Source: Holophagaceae bacterium (GTDB taxonomy: Bacteria > Acidobacteriota > Holophagae > Holophagales > Holophagaceae). Taken from it: 10,427 nt of DNA. The translations under genes and the position numbers were made by a program. The stretch is taken from positions 1 through 10,427 of the forward strand of contig JANXYT010000176.1 of NCBI GenBank assembly GCA_025355915.1. The letters are read 5' to 3'. Under the pieces are notes generated by a model. It did not search any database and had not been told where the DNA came from. It worked only from the letters and a program-made list of their open reading frames with translations. Below, piece by piece: positions 1-6,249 of this stretch (the first letter of the stretch is position 1; every line of letters starts with the position of its first letter).

Positions 1-170
1 CCCTGAAGGCCAAGGCCGCCGCCTATGGCAAGCGCTACCACCAGGTCACCGACGAGTACGATCCCGCCTGGGACCTGCGCGGCATGGTGCAGCAGAGCCA
101 GTTCACCTTCGACCTGGGCCAGGCCGTGGCCAATGCCCCCGCCAAGCCCACCTTCAAAACGGCCCGGTAG
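1..170 (+). CDS. M28-family zinc metallopeptidase, C-terminal fragment
   Basis: The frame is open from the left edge to a TAG at 168-170 and gives about 55 residues; the 5' part lies outside the window. The fragment contains 'RYHQVTDEYDPAWDLRG', followed by 'MVQQSQFTFDLGQAVANA'. In M28 aminopeptidases (the Zn-dependent exopeptidase fold) a 'YHxxxDE' segment near the C-terminus carries a zinc-binding histidine, and a W-D-L/G-V-Q stretch in the last helix is common. The likely role is release of amino-terminal residues from peptides, probably outside the cytoplasm, because many homologues are exported. The N-terminal signal and the other metal ligands cannot be seen. Assignment rests on pattern recall of this short tail. 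Confidence 0.72.
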   Translation, partial: LKAKAAAYGKRYHQVTDEYDPAWDLRGMVQQSQFTFDLGQAVANAPAKPTFKTAR

Positions 171-343
171 GCCCCGTCCATCCGCCCCATCTAGGGCCTT
201 CTAAATTCCCCATATTCCACCCACCATCCAATTTTTTCGGCTAACCTCCCCCCAGCATCCGAGCCATGGACGCGCCACCCCTCTCCCCCAGATCTTTTGA
301 ACCCTGTTACGCGCGTCAATCCCGCGGTTCAGCAGGAGTCGTC

Positions 344-760
344 ATGGTTGAGAACAAAACGAAGGCCACCGATACCAACGTCGCGAGCTGCTTCGACACC
401 ATCAGCGAGGGGGCGCGGCGCGAGGACTGCGAAGCCCTTGCCGACCTGATGGCAAAGGCCACGAAGCACCCCCCGCAGATGTGGGGCAGCAGCATCGTCG
501 GCTTCGGCAGGTATCACTACAAGTACGAGAGCGGCCGCGAGGGCGATTCCTGTCTGGTCGGGTTCTCGTCTCGGAAGGGCGCCATCAGCCTGTATGGCCT
601 GAACGCCGCCCCCAGCCATGGAAACCTGCTGCCCCAGCTCGGTAAGCACAAGGCTGGCAAAGGCTGCCTGTACATCCGGAGCCTCAGTGACATCGATCTG
701 AGTGTGCTAGAGAAGCTCGTCGCTGCTGCGGCCGCAGCCGAGAAACCTCAGCCCTGTTAA
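344..760 (+). CDS. DUF1801 domain-containing protein
   Basis: The protein has 138 residues. I chose the ATG at 344 over the upstream in-frame ATG at 266 because AGCAGGAG (331-338) lies 5 nt before it, and the extra 26 residues from 266 do not look like family sequence. Residues 46-62 ('MWGSSIVGFGRYHYKY') and 69-86, with 'LVGFSSRKGAISLYGL', match the core of the DUF1801/YdhG-like fold, a small cytoplasmic domain of unknown biochemical function. The C-terminal 'CLYIRSLSDIDLSVLEKLV' also fits the family, which usually ends with a helix after 'R..S.IDL..L..L'. The length is normal for a stand-alone member. It appears to be monocistronic. No catalytic residues are known to me. Confidence 0.85.
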   Translation: MVENKTKATDTNVASCFDTISEGARREDCEALADLMAKATKHPPQMWGSSIVGFGRYHYKYESGREGDSCLVGFSSRKGAISLYGLNAAPSHGNLLPQLGKHKAGKGCLYIRSLSDIDLSVLEKLVAAAAAAEKPQPC

Positions 761-897
761 CGCGGAGCCTGACCCCGCTCCACTCGGGCCCCGCCTGCCT
801 GGTCTTTCCCTTCCTCTCGTGTCCTGCATCCTTGGTTCCTCTCAGCGTCCCGGTGCAGGTGGGGCCCTAAGCTTTCATCGCTGGGCGGGGTCAAAAC

Positions 898-1308
898 ATG
901 AAACGTCTGCTTATCGCTACATTGTCTTGCTCCGTGTTGCTCGCGGCGATGCCACAGCGTGCAGAGTTAGGGGACGTGAAATTGATGGGCCTGATCGAAG
1001 TGGGACAGGTGGTTCTGGATTGTGATCATGTCAAAAGAGCGGGCCGCTCCGCAGAGATGCCCGTAGGCTTCGCGATCGCACCCGATTCCGCCTTCAAACT
1101 CGCCCTCGAGAAGGTCCAGTTCAGGTGTCCGAGCGAGTATGGAAATTCTGTCTTCGCGGATAATGATTTCTACTACATCACCGTGGGTCCGGTGGAATTC
1201 TTCCTGGGCACGGCCAAGAAGGAAATGACGCCGACCACGCTCAAGGAGAAATCGATCCGGGTCCATGGCGTAACCGGTAAAGTTTTTCCACCAACCATCT
1301 ATCATTAA
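898..1308 (+). CDS. Small exported protein of unknown function
   Basis: The protein has 136 residues and I do not recognise a family. The N-terminus 'MKRLLIATLSCSVLLAAMP' has a basic start and a hydrophobic core, so it looks like a signal peptide, with cleavage plausible near 'QRA-EL' (residues 20-24). The mature part has two cysteines, in 'LDCDH' and 'FRCPSE', which could form a disulfide after export. The rest is mixed polar and beta-like ('FYYITVGPVEFFLGT'). The start is supported by the signal peptide; the ribosome site is weak (GCGGGG about 7 nt upstream). Base composition is less GC-rich than in the core genes at the right end, which suggests an accessory gene. Confidence 0.62.
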   Translation: MKRLLIATLSCSVLLAAMPQRAELGDVKLMGLIEVGQVVLDCDHVKRAGRSAEMPVGFAIAPDSAFKLALEKVQFRCPSEYGNSVFADNDFYYITVGPVEFFLGTAKKEMTPTTLKEKSIRVHGVTGKVFPPTIYH

Positions 1309-1441
1309 TCGACCTTGACTTAAAGCCGCCTGCGCCGTGCGCATCGAACCCTTCTCTTCACCCCTGGCCGAGGCGCAAGGGCTTGGTCCGCTCACCTTTT
1401 TTATGTTTGACACGCCACCCTTCAAACCGCCGAGGTTCCTC

Positions 1442-1642
1442 ATGCCGTTGATAAGCCGGATTCTATTTCCTGCCTTTTCCTGTTTTGGGCCTTTGTTCAT
1501 GGTCCTGGGCCTTCAGAGCCCGAATCGGAGTCCGGTGAACAACGCCCTGGCGCTGGGAGGTGCACTCATGCTCACGGTGGCACTCCTCATGGCGTATTTC
1601 GCCATGATCAAAATCCCGGCGAATTCATCCAAACAGACCTAG
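1442..1642 (+). CDS. Small two-helix membrane protein, hypothetical
   Basis: The frame is open from a GTG at 1337, with ATG codons at 1403 and 1442. I prefer 1442 because CGAGG (1431-1435) lies 6 nt upstream and because the product then starts directly with the first hydrophobic segment; it has 66 residues. Two hydrophobic segments are visible: 'ILFPAFSCFGPLFMVLGL' (about residues 6-23) and 'LALGGALMLTVALLMAYF' (about 36-53). They are joined by a short polar loop with 'SPNRSPVNN'. The C-terminus is short and basic to polar. No family is recognised. It follows the exported protein by about 130 nt on the same strand, so the two may share a transcript. Confidence 0.45.
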   Translation: MPLISRILFPAFSCFGPLFMVLGLQSPNRSPVNNALALGGALMLTVALLMAYFAMIKIPANSSKQT

Positions 1643-2137
1643 CCCTTCGTTCAACCCGAGCGCTTCGCGAGGCGTGTCCTCGGCTTTGGTGATTTTCCCA
1701 CGACCGCGCGCGCCATCGGATAACCCTGGCTGCATCGCCCGGCCCTTGGGCTGCTGGCACCGACTTCGACAGGGTGCATCTACGCCGTGTCTGGACCCGG
1801 TCAACCTCGACCTTGCGAGCGCGACGGTGCGTCTGAACCCGCATTTTCGGGATCCAAACAGAACGGCCCTGGCCGTCCTTGGCGCATGAAGGTACCCAGT
1901 CCCGATTTCTTGTTCAAGCAGATCCAGGCACCAGCGCCCGCGGCACTTCCATCTGCCCGGACACTCGCCGGACCTATGTTTCTTTCTGGGCCCACACGCA
2001 CCTGGTTTTGGTTTACCTCGGGTTCAGCCCTGCCCACCCCCGCCAAGCCCACGGCGGATTCGGCGCTTCTTGTTGCGGCGACTCTTGGCCGTTCATCCAA
2101 GCCCGGGGCCCAGCCTCCAAGCGGGCCATGGACGGAG
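1643..2137. other. Stretch of 495 nt without a supportable gene
   Basis: Several long open frames cross this stretch on both strands, but their products are Pro/Ser/Arg/Gly-rich with no recognisable domain or periodic codon pattern, as expected from GC-driven absence of stop codons. No good ribosome site precedes their starts. I see no tRNA-like fold, transposase remnant or tandem repeat. It lies between the + strand membrane protein gene and the 3' end of the minus-strand 66-residue gene, so it would hold the terminators of both, but no clear terminator hairpin was found. Confidence 0.5.
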
Positions 2138-2338
2138 CTACCTGTCCCTGTTGGGAGGCTGGAAATGCCCGGCATTCTCGGCGAACGGTGCACGCTTCCG
2201 TTCGGCGGAATCAGTGGAATGGAGGGCCTCCTCCAGCTGGGCGGCGGGAATGGGCTGGCCTGCAGGGACATTCCAATCCCGGTGCAGCGACCCTTCATGA
2301 GCTTTCTTGAGGTGGATGGTCTTCCTGGTTCCCTGCAT
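2138..2338 (-). CDS. Small basic protein of unknown function (66 aa)
   Basis: The protein begins 'MQGTRKTIHLKKAHEGSLH' and ends with 'KRAPFAENAGHFQPPNRDR'. This pattern resembles a family of short uncharacterised proteins that I recall, with an N-terminal 'xxIHLKKSHEGxLH', a middle 'VPAGQPIPAAKL', and a C-terminal 'RKRAxFAxNA'. The middle here is 'VPAGQPIPAAQLEEALHS'. Function is unknown to me; the basic, helical, cysteine-free sequence would suit a small nucleic-acid or protein-binding factor, but that is a guess. The start ATG (2336-2338) is preceded on the minus strand by GAGGG with 8 nt spacing. It lies about 100 nt downstream of the 29-residue peptide gene in the same direction, which suggests co-transcription with that gene and csbD. 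Confidence 0.7.
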   Translation of the reverse strand: MQGTRKTIHLKKAHEGSLHRDWNVPAGQPIPAAQLEEALHSTDSAERKRAPFAENAGHFQPPNRDR

Positions 2339-2434
2339 GGCTCAGCCCTCATCAGCGGTCAACGCGACGCACGACGTTCTTCAAACATCGGGGGATCCAC
2401 GGAGGTATTGTGACTAATCTAAAATAAAAATAAT

Positions 2435-2524
2435 CTATCGTCTTCTGCTGTAATAATAACCACCTCCACCACCAAACAACAAAACCAAAACCACGATAAG
2501 AATGATAAACATTCCAGTAGTCAT
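2435..2524 (-). CDS. 29-residue Gly-rich single-span membrane peptide
   Basis: On the minus strand the sequence reads MTTG, then a hydrophobic stretch 'MFIILIVVLVLLF' (residues 5-17), then five glycines, three tyrosines and 'SRRR', ending at TAG (2435-2437). A strong Shine-Dalgarno, GGAGG, lies 7 nt before the ATG. The design is one membrane segment, a flexible Gly turn and a basic tail, predicted N-out/C-in by the positive-inside rule. It resembles short bacterial peptides with a hydrophobic run followed by 'GGGGGYY' that I recall near CsbD-type stress genes; most of those continue with a second hydrophobic part that is absent here. The coding stretch is much more AT-rich than its flanks. 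The gene is divided from csbD by 67 nt. Function unknown. Confidence 0.75.
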   Translation of the reverse strand: MTTGMFIILIVVLVLLFGGGGGYYYSRRR

Positions 2525-2591
2525 AAAATTTCCTCCAAACACCGGGCAATCACCCCTTGAGACGCTTCCTTTGCTGCCTAGTGAGACCTGC

Positions 2592-2771
2592 CTATTTCCC
2601 TAGGACAGTCTTGATCTGGCCGACTTTCTCCTGAATTTTACCGCTCACTTTTTCATCAGTACCTTCCGCTTCCAGATCAGGATTGCCACTGACCTTTCCT
2701 GCCACCTCTTTGATCTTGCCCTTGGCTTCATGGAGTTTGCCTTCCACTTTGTCCTTCATGCCAGATTTCAT
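2592..2771 (-). CDS. CsbD-like general stress protein
   Basis: The product has 59 residues, the usual size for the CsbD family. It has the typical pattern 'MKDKVEGKLHEAKGKIKEVAGKV' (residues 5-27), then 'GNPDLEAEGTDEKVSGKIQEK' and a final helix ending 'VLGK'. CsbD proteins are small, charged, mostly helical cytoplasmic proteins induced in stationary phase or under general and envelope stress (CsbD in Bacillus, YjbJ in E. coli); the biochemical role is unknown. The start at 2771 is chosen because AAGGAG sits 7 nt upstream and the family normally begins just before 'M.DK.EGK'; the longer open frame upstream is not family-like. It is probably the first gene of the minus-strand small-gene group. 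Confidence 0.93.
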   Translation of the reverse strand: MKSGMKDKVEGKLHEAKGKIKEVAGKVSGNPDLEAEGTDEKVSGKIQEKVGQIKTVLGK

Positions 2772-3094
2772 GGCCGTTCTCCTTGGATGGATTGCAGGAA
2801 GTTCCACCACACCCGGCCCTTGCCGGTGCAGCAGTTTGCTTGGGTGCTGAGGCGCTTTCTTGACCTCCGGCGTGGGGTCAACCTTGCGGAGCGACCAAGG
2901 ACAAAACCACACCCCTTGGCCCACTCGCGGGGAACAAACTGGGTTTCGGGTTGTATTTTAGCCGGACCGAATGAACTGCCTGGAAAGGGACGGCGCTTAG
3001 TCTGAGGAGCGCTGTCGTTTAGCTCGTCGAGAACGCAAGAGCATGATGGCGACGACGGTTTTTGCATCAGGGCTCCTCTAGGGGAATTTGAGCA

Positions 3095-3150
3095 ATATTT
3101 ATTCCATTGTTGTATCTATTTTATTAAAACAGTTTTAACGGATAACACTC
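3095..3150 (-). promoter_or_regulatory. AT-rich island with 15-bp palindrome, possible promoter/operator
   Basis: This island stands out from the GC-rich flanks. It holds a perfect inverted repeat, TTAAAAC-A-GTTTTAA (3124-3138). Read on the minus strand it contains TAAAAT-like -10 candidates just after the palindrome, with only a weak TTATCC -35 candidate 16 nt away. The nearest minus-strand gene is csbD, about 320 nt downstream, which would imply a long leader. Assignment as a promoter is an inference from composition and symmetry. Confidence 0.3.
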
Positions 3151-3211
3151 CCTCATTCGGGGATTCTTATCGGTCAGGATGGAGTACCCATTCCTTCAAT
3201 TTGAAAGAGCT

Positions 3212-3231
3212 GCATGGCCTCAAGGCCATGC
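3212..3231. repeat. 20-bp palindrome (GCATGGCCT-CA-AGGCCATGC)
   Basis: Two perfect 9-nt arms flank a CA centre. As RNA it would fold as a 7-bp stem with a 6-nt loop. No T-run follows on either strand, so it does not look like a Rho-independent terminator. A protein-binding site or chance are both possible. Confidence 0.4.
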
Positions 3232-3392
3232 TCACCCTGGTTTGTTCGCGGAGCTGTTCACGGAAGGCTTATTCCATGCTTGGCGCTCTTCCGGCTTCAC
3301 CGCAGGACTCGGCTGGACCCGGAGTTCAACCTGAACCCCCGACCCGTTCCCGCTAGCAAAGTCAAAACCGGCGCCTGCGGCCGTGCCCCATC

Positions 3393-3426
3393 AAAAAGGG
3401 GATGGGTCCATGAGACCCATCCCCTT
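3393..3426 (-). terminator. Rho-independent terminator of the lipoprotein gene
   Basis: A 13-bp perfect stem is formed by AAGGGGATGGGTC (3396-3408) and GACCCATCCCCTT (3414-3426) with a 5-nt loop. On the minus strand the stem is followed by TTTTTGA, giving a U-run in the transcript. It lies 43 nt past the stop codon of the lipoprotein gene, in the correct direction. Confidence 0.85.
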
Positions 3427-3468
3427 AAGACGCAAGCTCCGGAACCTGATGCCGCGCCTGAACTGAAG

Positions 3469-4332
3469 TTACTTGACGGTGACCTGCTCGGGGGCGGTCA
3501 GGGAAAAGGTGACCGGGAGGGAAGCGGGAATGCGTATCACGGTGTCAGCGGTGCTGGCCGCGAGGGCGGTTCCGGCGAGCGCGCCCGCCGCTGCGCCGCC
3601 CAGGGCGTGATCACCCTGGTGGTCCTTGTCGGTGAGAACGCCTACCAGCGCACCCAGGGCTGCGGTGCCGCCGATGAACTTGGCGTCGCGCTTGCCGCGG
3701 GTGTCGCCCACCACCATGTAGGTTCCGGCATCCACGCCGTTGCGTCCCACGGTGGTCAAACGAATGCCCAACCCACCCTTGCCGCTGGACAGGCGGCCCG
3801 CGGGAGTGCTCTGCGCCACGACGCCACTGACGTTGGTGCCTGCAGCCCAAGCCACGGTGTTCCCCACAACCACATCTTCGGCCAGGGTTCCGGACCAGGG
3901 GTCGCCAGGCTGATCCCGGTCCGTGGCCAGTTCAGCACCCATCCGGACGGTGATGCGGGTGCCACTGGGAACATCCACGGTGGTCACTTTGGGAAGCTGG
4001 GCCACGGGGGTGGCGGCCAAGGTGGCAGCGTCCTTGCGGCGTTCCGAAGCGCGCTGCCGGGCATCCGCCAACTGGCGGTCGAGGGCGCGCAAATGAGAAG
4101 CTGACAGCTGCTTGATGGCTTCCTGGTCACCGGTAGCGCCGGTCTTACCGGCCTTCATATCGGCCACCTGCTGCTCGAGCATGGCCACGCGGTCCTCGGC
4201 CGCCTTGGCCTGCAGCTGGGCGGTGACCTGGGCCTGGACGGCGGGATCATTGGCCTTGGGCTGGCAGGCCGTGAAGCCAACTGCCAGCAATACCGCCAGG
4301 GATCCATGGGTTAACACGGTGTGATTGGTCAT
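3469..4332 (-). CDS. Lipoprotein with coiled coil, VirB10-like beta segment and glycine zipper
   Basis: The protein has 287 residues. A lipobox 'VGFTAC' places the lipidated cysteine at residue 23. Residues about 30-105 are Ala/Gln/Arg-rich heptad-like sequence, probably a coiled coil. Residues about 118-200 ('VPSGTRITVRMGAELATD', then 'GDPWSGTLAEDVVVG', 'AAGTNVSGVVAQSTPAGR' and 'GGLGIRLTTV') look like the beta-rich segment shared with VirB10/TrbI-type proteins and frequent in acidobacterial secreted proteins. Residues about 219-262 are Gly/Ala-rich with small-residue spacing like a glycine zipper, and the C-terminus 'IRIPASLPVTFSLT' repeats the beta style. The likely place is the periplasmic or outer membrane. 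AAGGAG lies 6 nt before the ATG. It appears monocistronic, ending at the 3393-3426 terminator. No secretion-system genes are nearby, so a transport role is not implied. Confidence 0.8.
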   Translation of the reverse strand: MTNHTVLTHGSLAVLLAVGFTACQPKANDPAVQAQVTAQLQAKAAEDRVAMLEQQVADMKAGKTGATGDQEAIKQLSASHLRALDRQLADARQRASERRKDAATLAATPVAQLPKVTTVDVPSGTRITVRMGAELATDRDQPGDPWSGTLAEDVVVGNTVAWAAGTNVSGVVAQSTPAGRLSSGKGGLGIRLTTVGRNGVDAGTYMVVGDTRGKRDAKFIGGTAALGALVGVLTDKDHQGDHALGGAAAGALAGTALAASTADTVIRIPASLPVTFSLTAPEQVTVK

Positions 4333-4387
4333 CGTCTGCTCCTTAAGCAGTGAAGGTGGGTTCGGACTGAGGGCGATGCGTAGACAT

Positions 4388-4407
4388 CTGGGGTCAATGA
4401 ACCCCAG
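4388..4407 (-). promoter_or_regulatory. Hairpin in the leader of the lipoprotein gene
   Basis: CTGGGGT (4388-4394) and ACCCCAG (4401-4407) form a perfect 7-bp stem with a 6-nt loop, about 55 nt upstream of the lipoprotein start and downstream of the AT-rich promoter-like island. It could be a 5' leader structure affecting stability or translation; no riboswitch class is recognised. Confidence 0.35.
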
Positions 4408-4437
4408 TGGTGATTTCTGTGTGCATGTTTCAAGCCA

Positions 4438-4475
4438 TAATTTAAATAGACTATTTTAAACGATTTATGTAAAAC
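4438..4475 (-). promoter_or_regulatory. AT-rich promoter-like island with palindrome, upstream of lipoprotein gene
   Basis: On the minus strand TTCGTT and TAAAAT are separated by 17 nt, a plausible sigma70-type pair. The -10 candidate overlaps a near-perfect inverted repeat, TTTAAATAG-A-CTATTTTAAA (4441-4460), placed as an operator would be. The transcript would start about 110 nt before the lipoprotein ATG. Assignment is an inference from sequence only. Confidence 0.38.
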
Positions 4476-4608
4476 AACGAAGTCCGATCCTGGGTATATT
4501 CCATCAAAATGAAGTCGGCCTCCTTCACATTCGACGGCGGTCCAGCCCTTCATTCAAGGCCCGGGCGCAGGGGGCCTCGTCCGGTTAACCTCTCCTGTCA
4601 GGTGACCC

Positions 4609-5064
4609 ATGTACTGTGCCATTTTGTCGCTTTGCCTGTGGGTTCAAGCCGAGGTCGAGCCCATTCCTGCTCCCCCCTACATCTCTCCCTCAGTGGGTGG
4701 GATCAAAGCCGAAATCCGGGACTCCAATGGTGCTCCTGTTTCGGGCGTACGGATTCGTCTCAAAGCCCCCATGGGCCGAACCTGGGTGACCTTCTCCAAC
4801 GACCGGGGCCAATTCAAAGCAGGCAATTTGCCTCCGGGTGAGTACACCCTGGAATTGCTCAAGGACACCTATCCAAGCCCGGTCTATCCAAAGATCCGGA
4901 TCAAGGCGGACGCCTGGCTTCTAGGGCTCGCTCCGGGCCCACCGGAGCTGCGAGGGGCCGGTGGCCGAAGGCTCCACGTGGTGGGTGCCCCGACCTACGA
5001 ATTCGTTTCTCGGGTGATCACGCCCTACACCCGCCCGCAGATTGAAAAGATCCCCACGCACTAG
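4609..5064 (+). CDS. Secreted protein with carboxypeptidase-regulatory-like domain
   Basis: The protein has 151 residues. It begins with a short hydrophobic leader, 'MYCAILSLCLWVQA', consistent with a signal peptide cleaved before 'EVEP'. Residues about 31-85 ('IKAEIRDSNGAPVSGVRIRL', then 'SNDRGQFKAGNLPPGEYTLEL') have the hallmark of CarboxypepD_reg / peptidase-associated beta-sandwich domains: xGxPVxGVxVxL, a TxxxGxF strand and LPPGxYxLxx. Such domains are non-enzymatic and mediate adhesion or stability in the periplasm or outside the cell. The C-terminal part (about 95-151) is not recognised. AGGTGA lies 4 nt before the ATG. It converges with the cytochrome gene, with 28 nt between the stops. 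Confidence 0.8.
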   Translation: MYCAILSLCLWVQAEVEPIPAPPYISPSVGGIKAEIRDSNGAPVSGVRIRLKAPMGRTWVTFSNDRGQFKAGNLPPGEYTLELLKDTYPSPVYPKIRIKADAWLLGLAPGPPELRGAGGRRLHVVGAPTYEFVSRVITPYTRPQIEKIPTH

Positions 5065-5092
5065 CTTCTCGTGGAGCCCAGTTCGGGCGACG

Positions 5093-5764
5093 TCAGGCCT
5101 TGTGGGCGTGGGCTTTCTTCAACATCCCATCGTTCCAGTTGCGCTTATGGCAGGTCGCGCAGAAGGGAGCCCCCGGTTGCACCAGGCCTGCAGCCTTGGC
5201 CTTGGCGGGATCCTTCATGGTCGCCATGGCCTTGTACTCGCTTCCGGGGCCATGGCAGCTCTCGCAGTCGAGGGGTGGCGTGCGCTTGGCGTGGGCGGAT
5301 TCGGACCAGGACGCGAACTGGATCTTGTGGCACATCTTGCATGACGCCGCGCCCACGCGCATCAAGCCGCCCTTCGCGGGCTTCACGGCCACCTCCCCGC
5401 CCGGATCAGAGACGGGGCTGGTGGCTTGGACAGGCGCCGGGGCGGGAGGGGCGGCTGGCTTCGCCGCGGCTACGGGCACCTGGACCGCGGCGGGAGCGGC
5501 TGTCGCGGCCGTCGCCCCGGATGGGGGCACAGGCTTGACGGCGGGCGGGGCGGCCTTGAGGGTCGCGGCCGGGGAAGGGACGGCGGGCGCTGCCGCTGTC
5601 GGGGGGCCCGGTTCCGGTTTCGGCTCCGTCGTTACGGGGGAGGGTGCGGCGGACACGGGTGGGGGTGGCTCTTCCCGTGGGCCGCAGCCCGTGGAACCAA
5701 AGATCAGCCCTGCCAGGAGGAGCAGCGCAGCGGACGGGACAGGAGGGAGGGGATGAAGGCGCAT
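5093..5764 (-). CDS. Triheme c-type cytochrome lipoprotein
   Basis: The protein has 223 residues. The N-terminus has a hydrophobic core and a lipobox 'GSTGC', placing the lipidated cysteine at residue 27. Residues about 30-130 form a long Pro/Ala/Val-rich low-complexity linker, probably a tether that lifts the haem domain from the membrane. Three CxxCH haem sites follow: CKMCH (142-146), CESCH (167-171) and CATCH (202-206), with spare histidines (H158 and the C-terminal 'HAHKA') that may serve as sixth ligands. The spacing and the 'W.ESAH' and 'DCESCHGPGSEY' segments resemble cytochrome c554-type and other multihaem domains used in periplasmic electron transfer. The partner is unknown; no oxidoreductase gene is adjacent. 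GAGGTGA precedes the ATG by about 6 nt on the minus strand. Confidence 0.9.
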   Translation of the reverse strand: MRLHPLPPVPSAALLLLAGLIFGSTGCGPREEPPPPVSAAPSPVTTEPKPEPGPPTAAAPAVPSPAATLKAAPPAVKPVPPSGATAATAAPAAVQVPVAAAKPAAPPAPAPVQATSPVSDPGGEVAVKPAKGGLMRVGAASCKMCHKIQFASWSESAHAKRTPPLDCESCHGPGSEYKAMATMKDPAKAKAAGLVQPGAPFCATCHKRNWNDGMLKKAHAHKA

Positions 5765-5987
5765 GTCGAATCACCTCGATTCTGGGGCTTTGGATGCAGG
5801 CAGGGGTCGATGCTGGCTGCCTTCTGCCAAGCATAGGCCCTTCAAAGGCGGTCCCTGAAGATACCTTCATGCATTCACCCTCCGTCAACGGCAGGGCGGC
5901 CAAATGGGCTCGTTCATGATGACCCCTCTGGCCAACAAATAAATACCACCCGATAATCGGCGCGTCGCTGCTCGATTCTTCTCAAGA

Positions 5988-6214
5988 TGAAAACCTGGAA
6001 CCACAGATTCCACCGATTTTCACAGATGGCCGCCGACCCACCACGCCCGGGCCCGCCGCAGGCGGCCTCCGGCTTTGCCGGAGGTCATTGGGAGCGAAGC
6101 ACAGTCACCAGGGGGGAACTCGGTCCCGGTTATAACTCTGTGTGGATCTGTGGAATCTGTTGTTCCAAGGCCTTATCTGAGTCATCTGCGACATCTGTGG
6201 TTTCCTGCTTTTCA
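5988..6214. repeat. Palindromic intergenic repeat element built from ATCTGTGG units
   Basis: The outer ends are inverted repeats: 5988-6008 (TGAAAACCTGGAACCACAGAT) pairs with 6193-6214 with two mismatches and one inserted base. A larger inner pair, 5997-6026 and 6137-6166, matches at 25 of 30 positions around GTGGAATCTGT. Between them lies a hairpin, CCTCCGGC-TTT-GCCGGAGG (6066-6084). ATCTG words recur with 9-10 nt spacing on the right side (6146, 6155, 6175, 6184, 6193). No coding frame fits. From memory, similar 'CCACAGATTxCACAGAT' sequences occur many times in intergenic regions of some bacterial genomes; copy number here cannot be seen. A non-autonomous mobile or REP-like element is the best guess. 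Confidence 0.65.
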
Positions 6215-6249
6215 AGCTGGGCTTGGCCCATCATCAGGTACCAATTAAA

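Larger units (their letters stand above)
2772..3392. other. Stretch of about 620 nt between csbD and the lipoprotein terminator
   Basis: No gene is supported. Frames that cross it give low-complexity Arg/Pro/Ser-rich products that are shadows. The stretch should contain the csbD promoter on the minus strand. It includes an AT-rich island (about 3095-3150) with a palindrome and a second GC-rich palindrome at 3212-3231, listed separately. Confidence 0.5.

Noticed and set aside
1787..2413. + strand frame of 208 codons, with other overlapping frames
   Set aside because: No domain, no ribosome site, Pro/Ser/Gly-rich; it also crosses the better supported minus-strand 66-residue gene.
2352..2549. 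Minus-strand 65-codon frame rich in Trp/Tyr over the small peptide gene
   Set aside because: It is a different frame from the Shine-Dalgarno-supported 29-residue peptide; the Trp-rich product is the +1 reading of its Gly codons.
3212..3231. Palindrome considered as a terminator
   Set aside because: No T-run follows on either strand and no gene ends nearby.
3214..4104. Long + strand frame of 296 codons opposite the lipoprotein gene
   Set aside because: It is the antisense shadow of the lipoprotein gene: the product is low-complexity Gly/His/Ala-rich, while the minus frame has a lipobox, domains, ribosome site and terminator.
5988..6214. CRISPR array suggested by repeated ATCTGTGG words
   Set aside because: The words are short, irregular and inverted, with no constant repeat-spacer unit and no cas genes.
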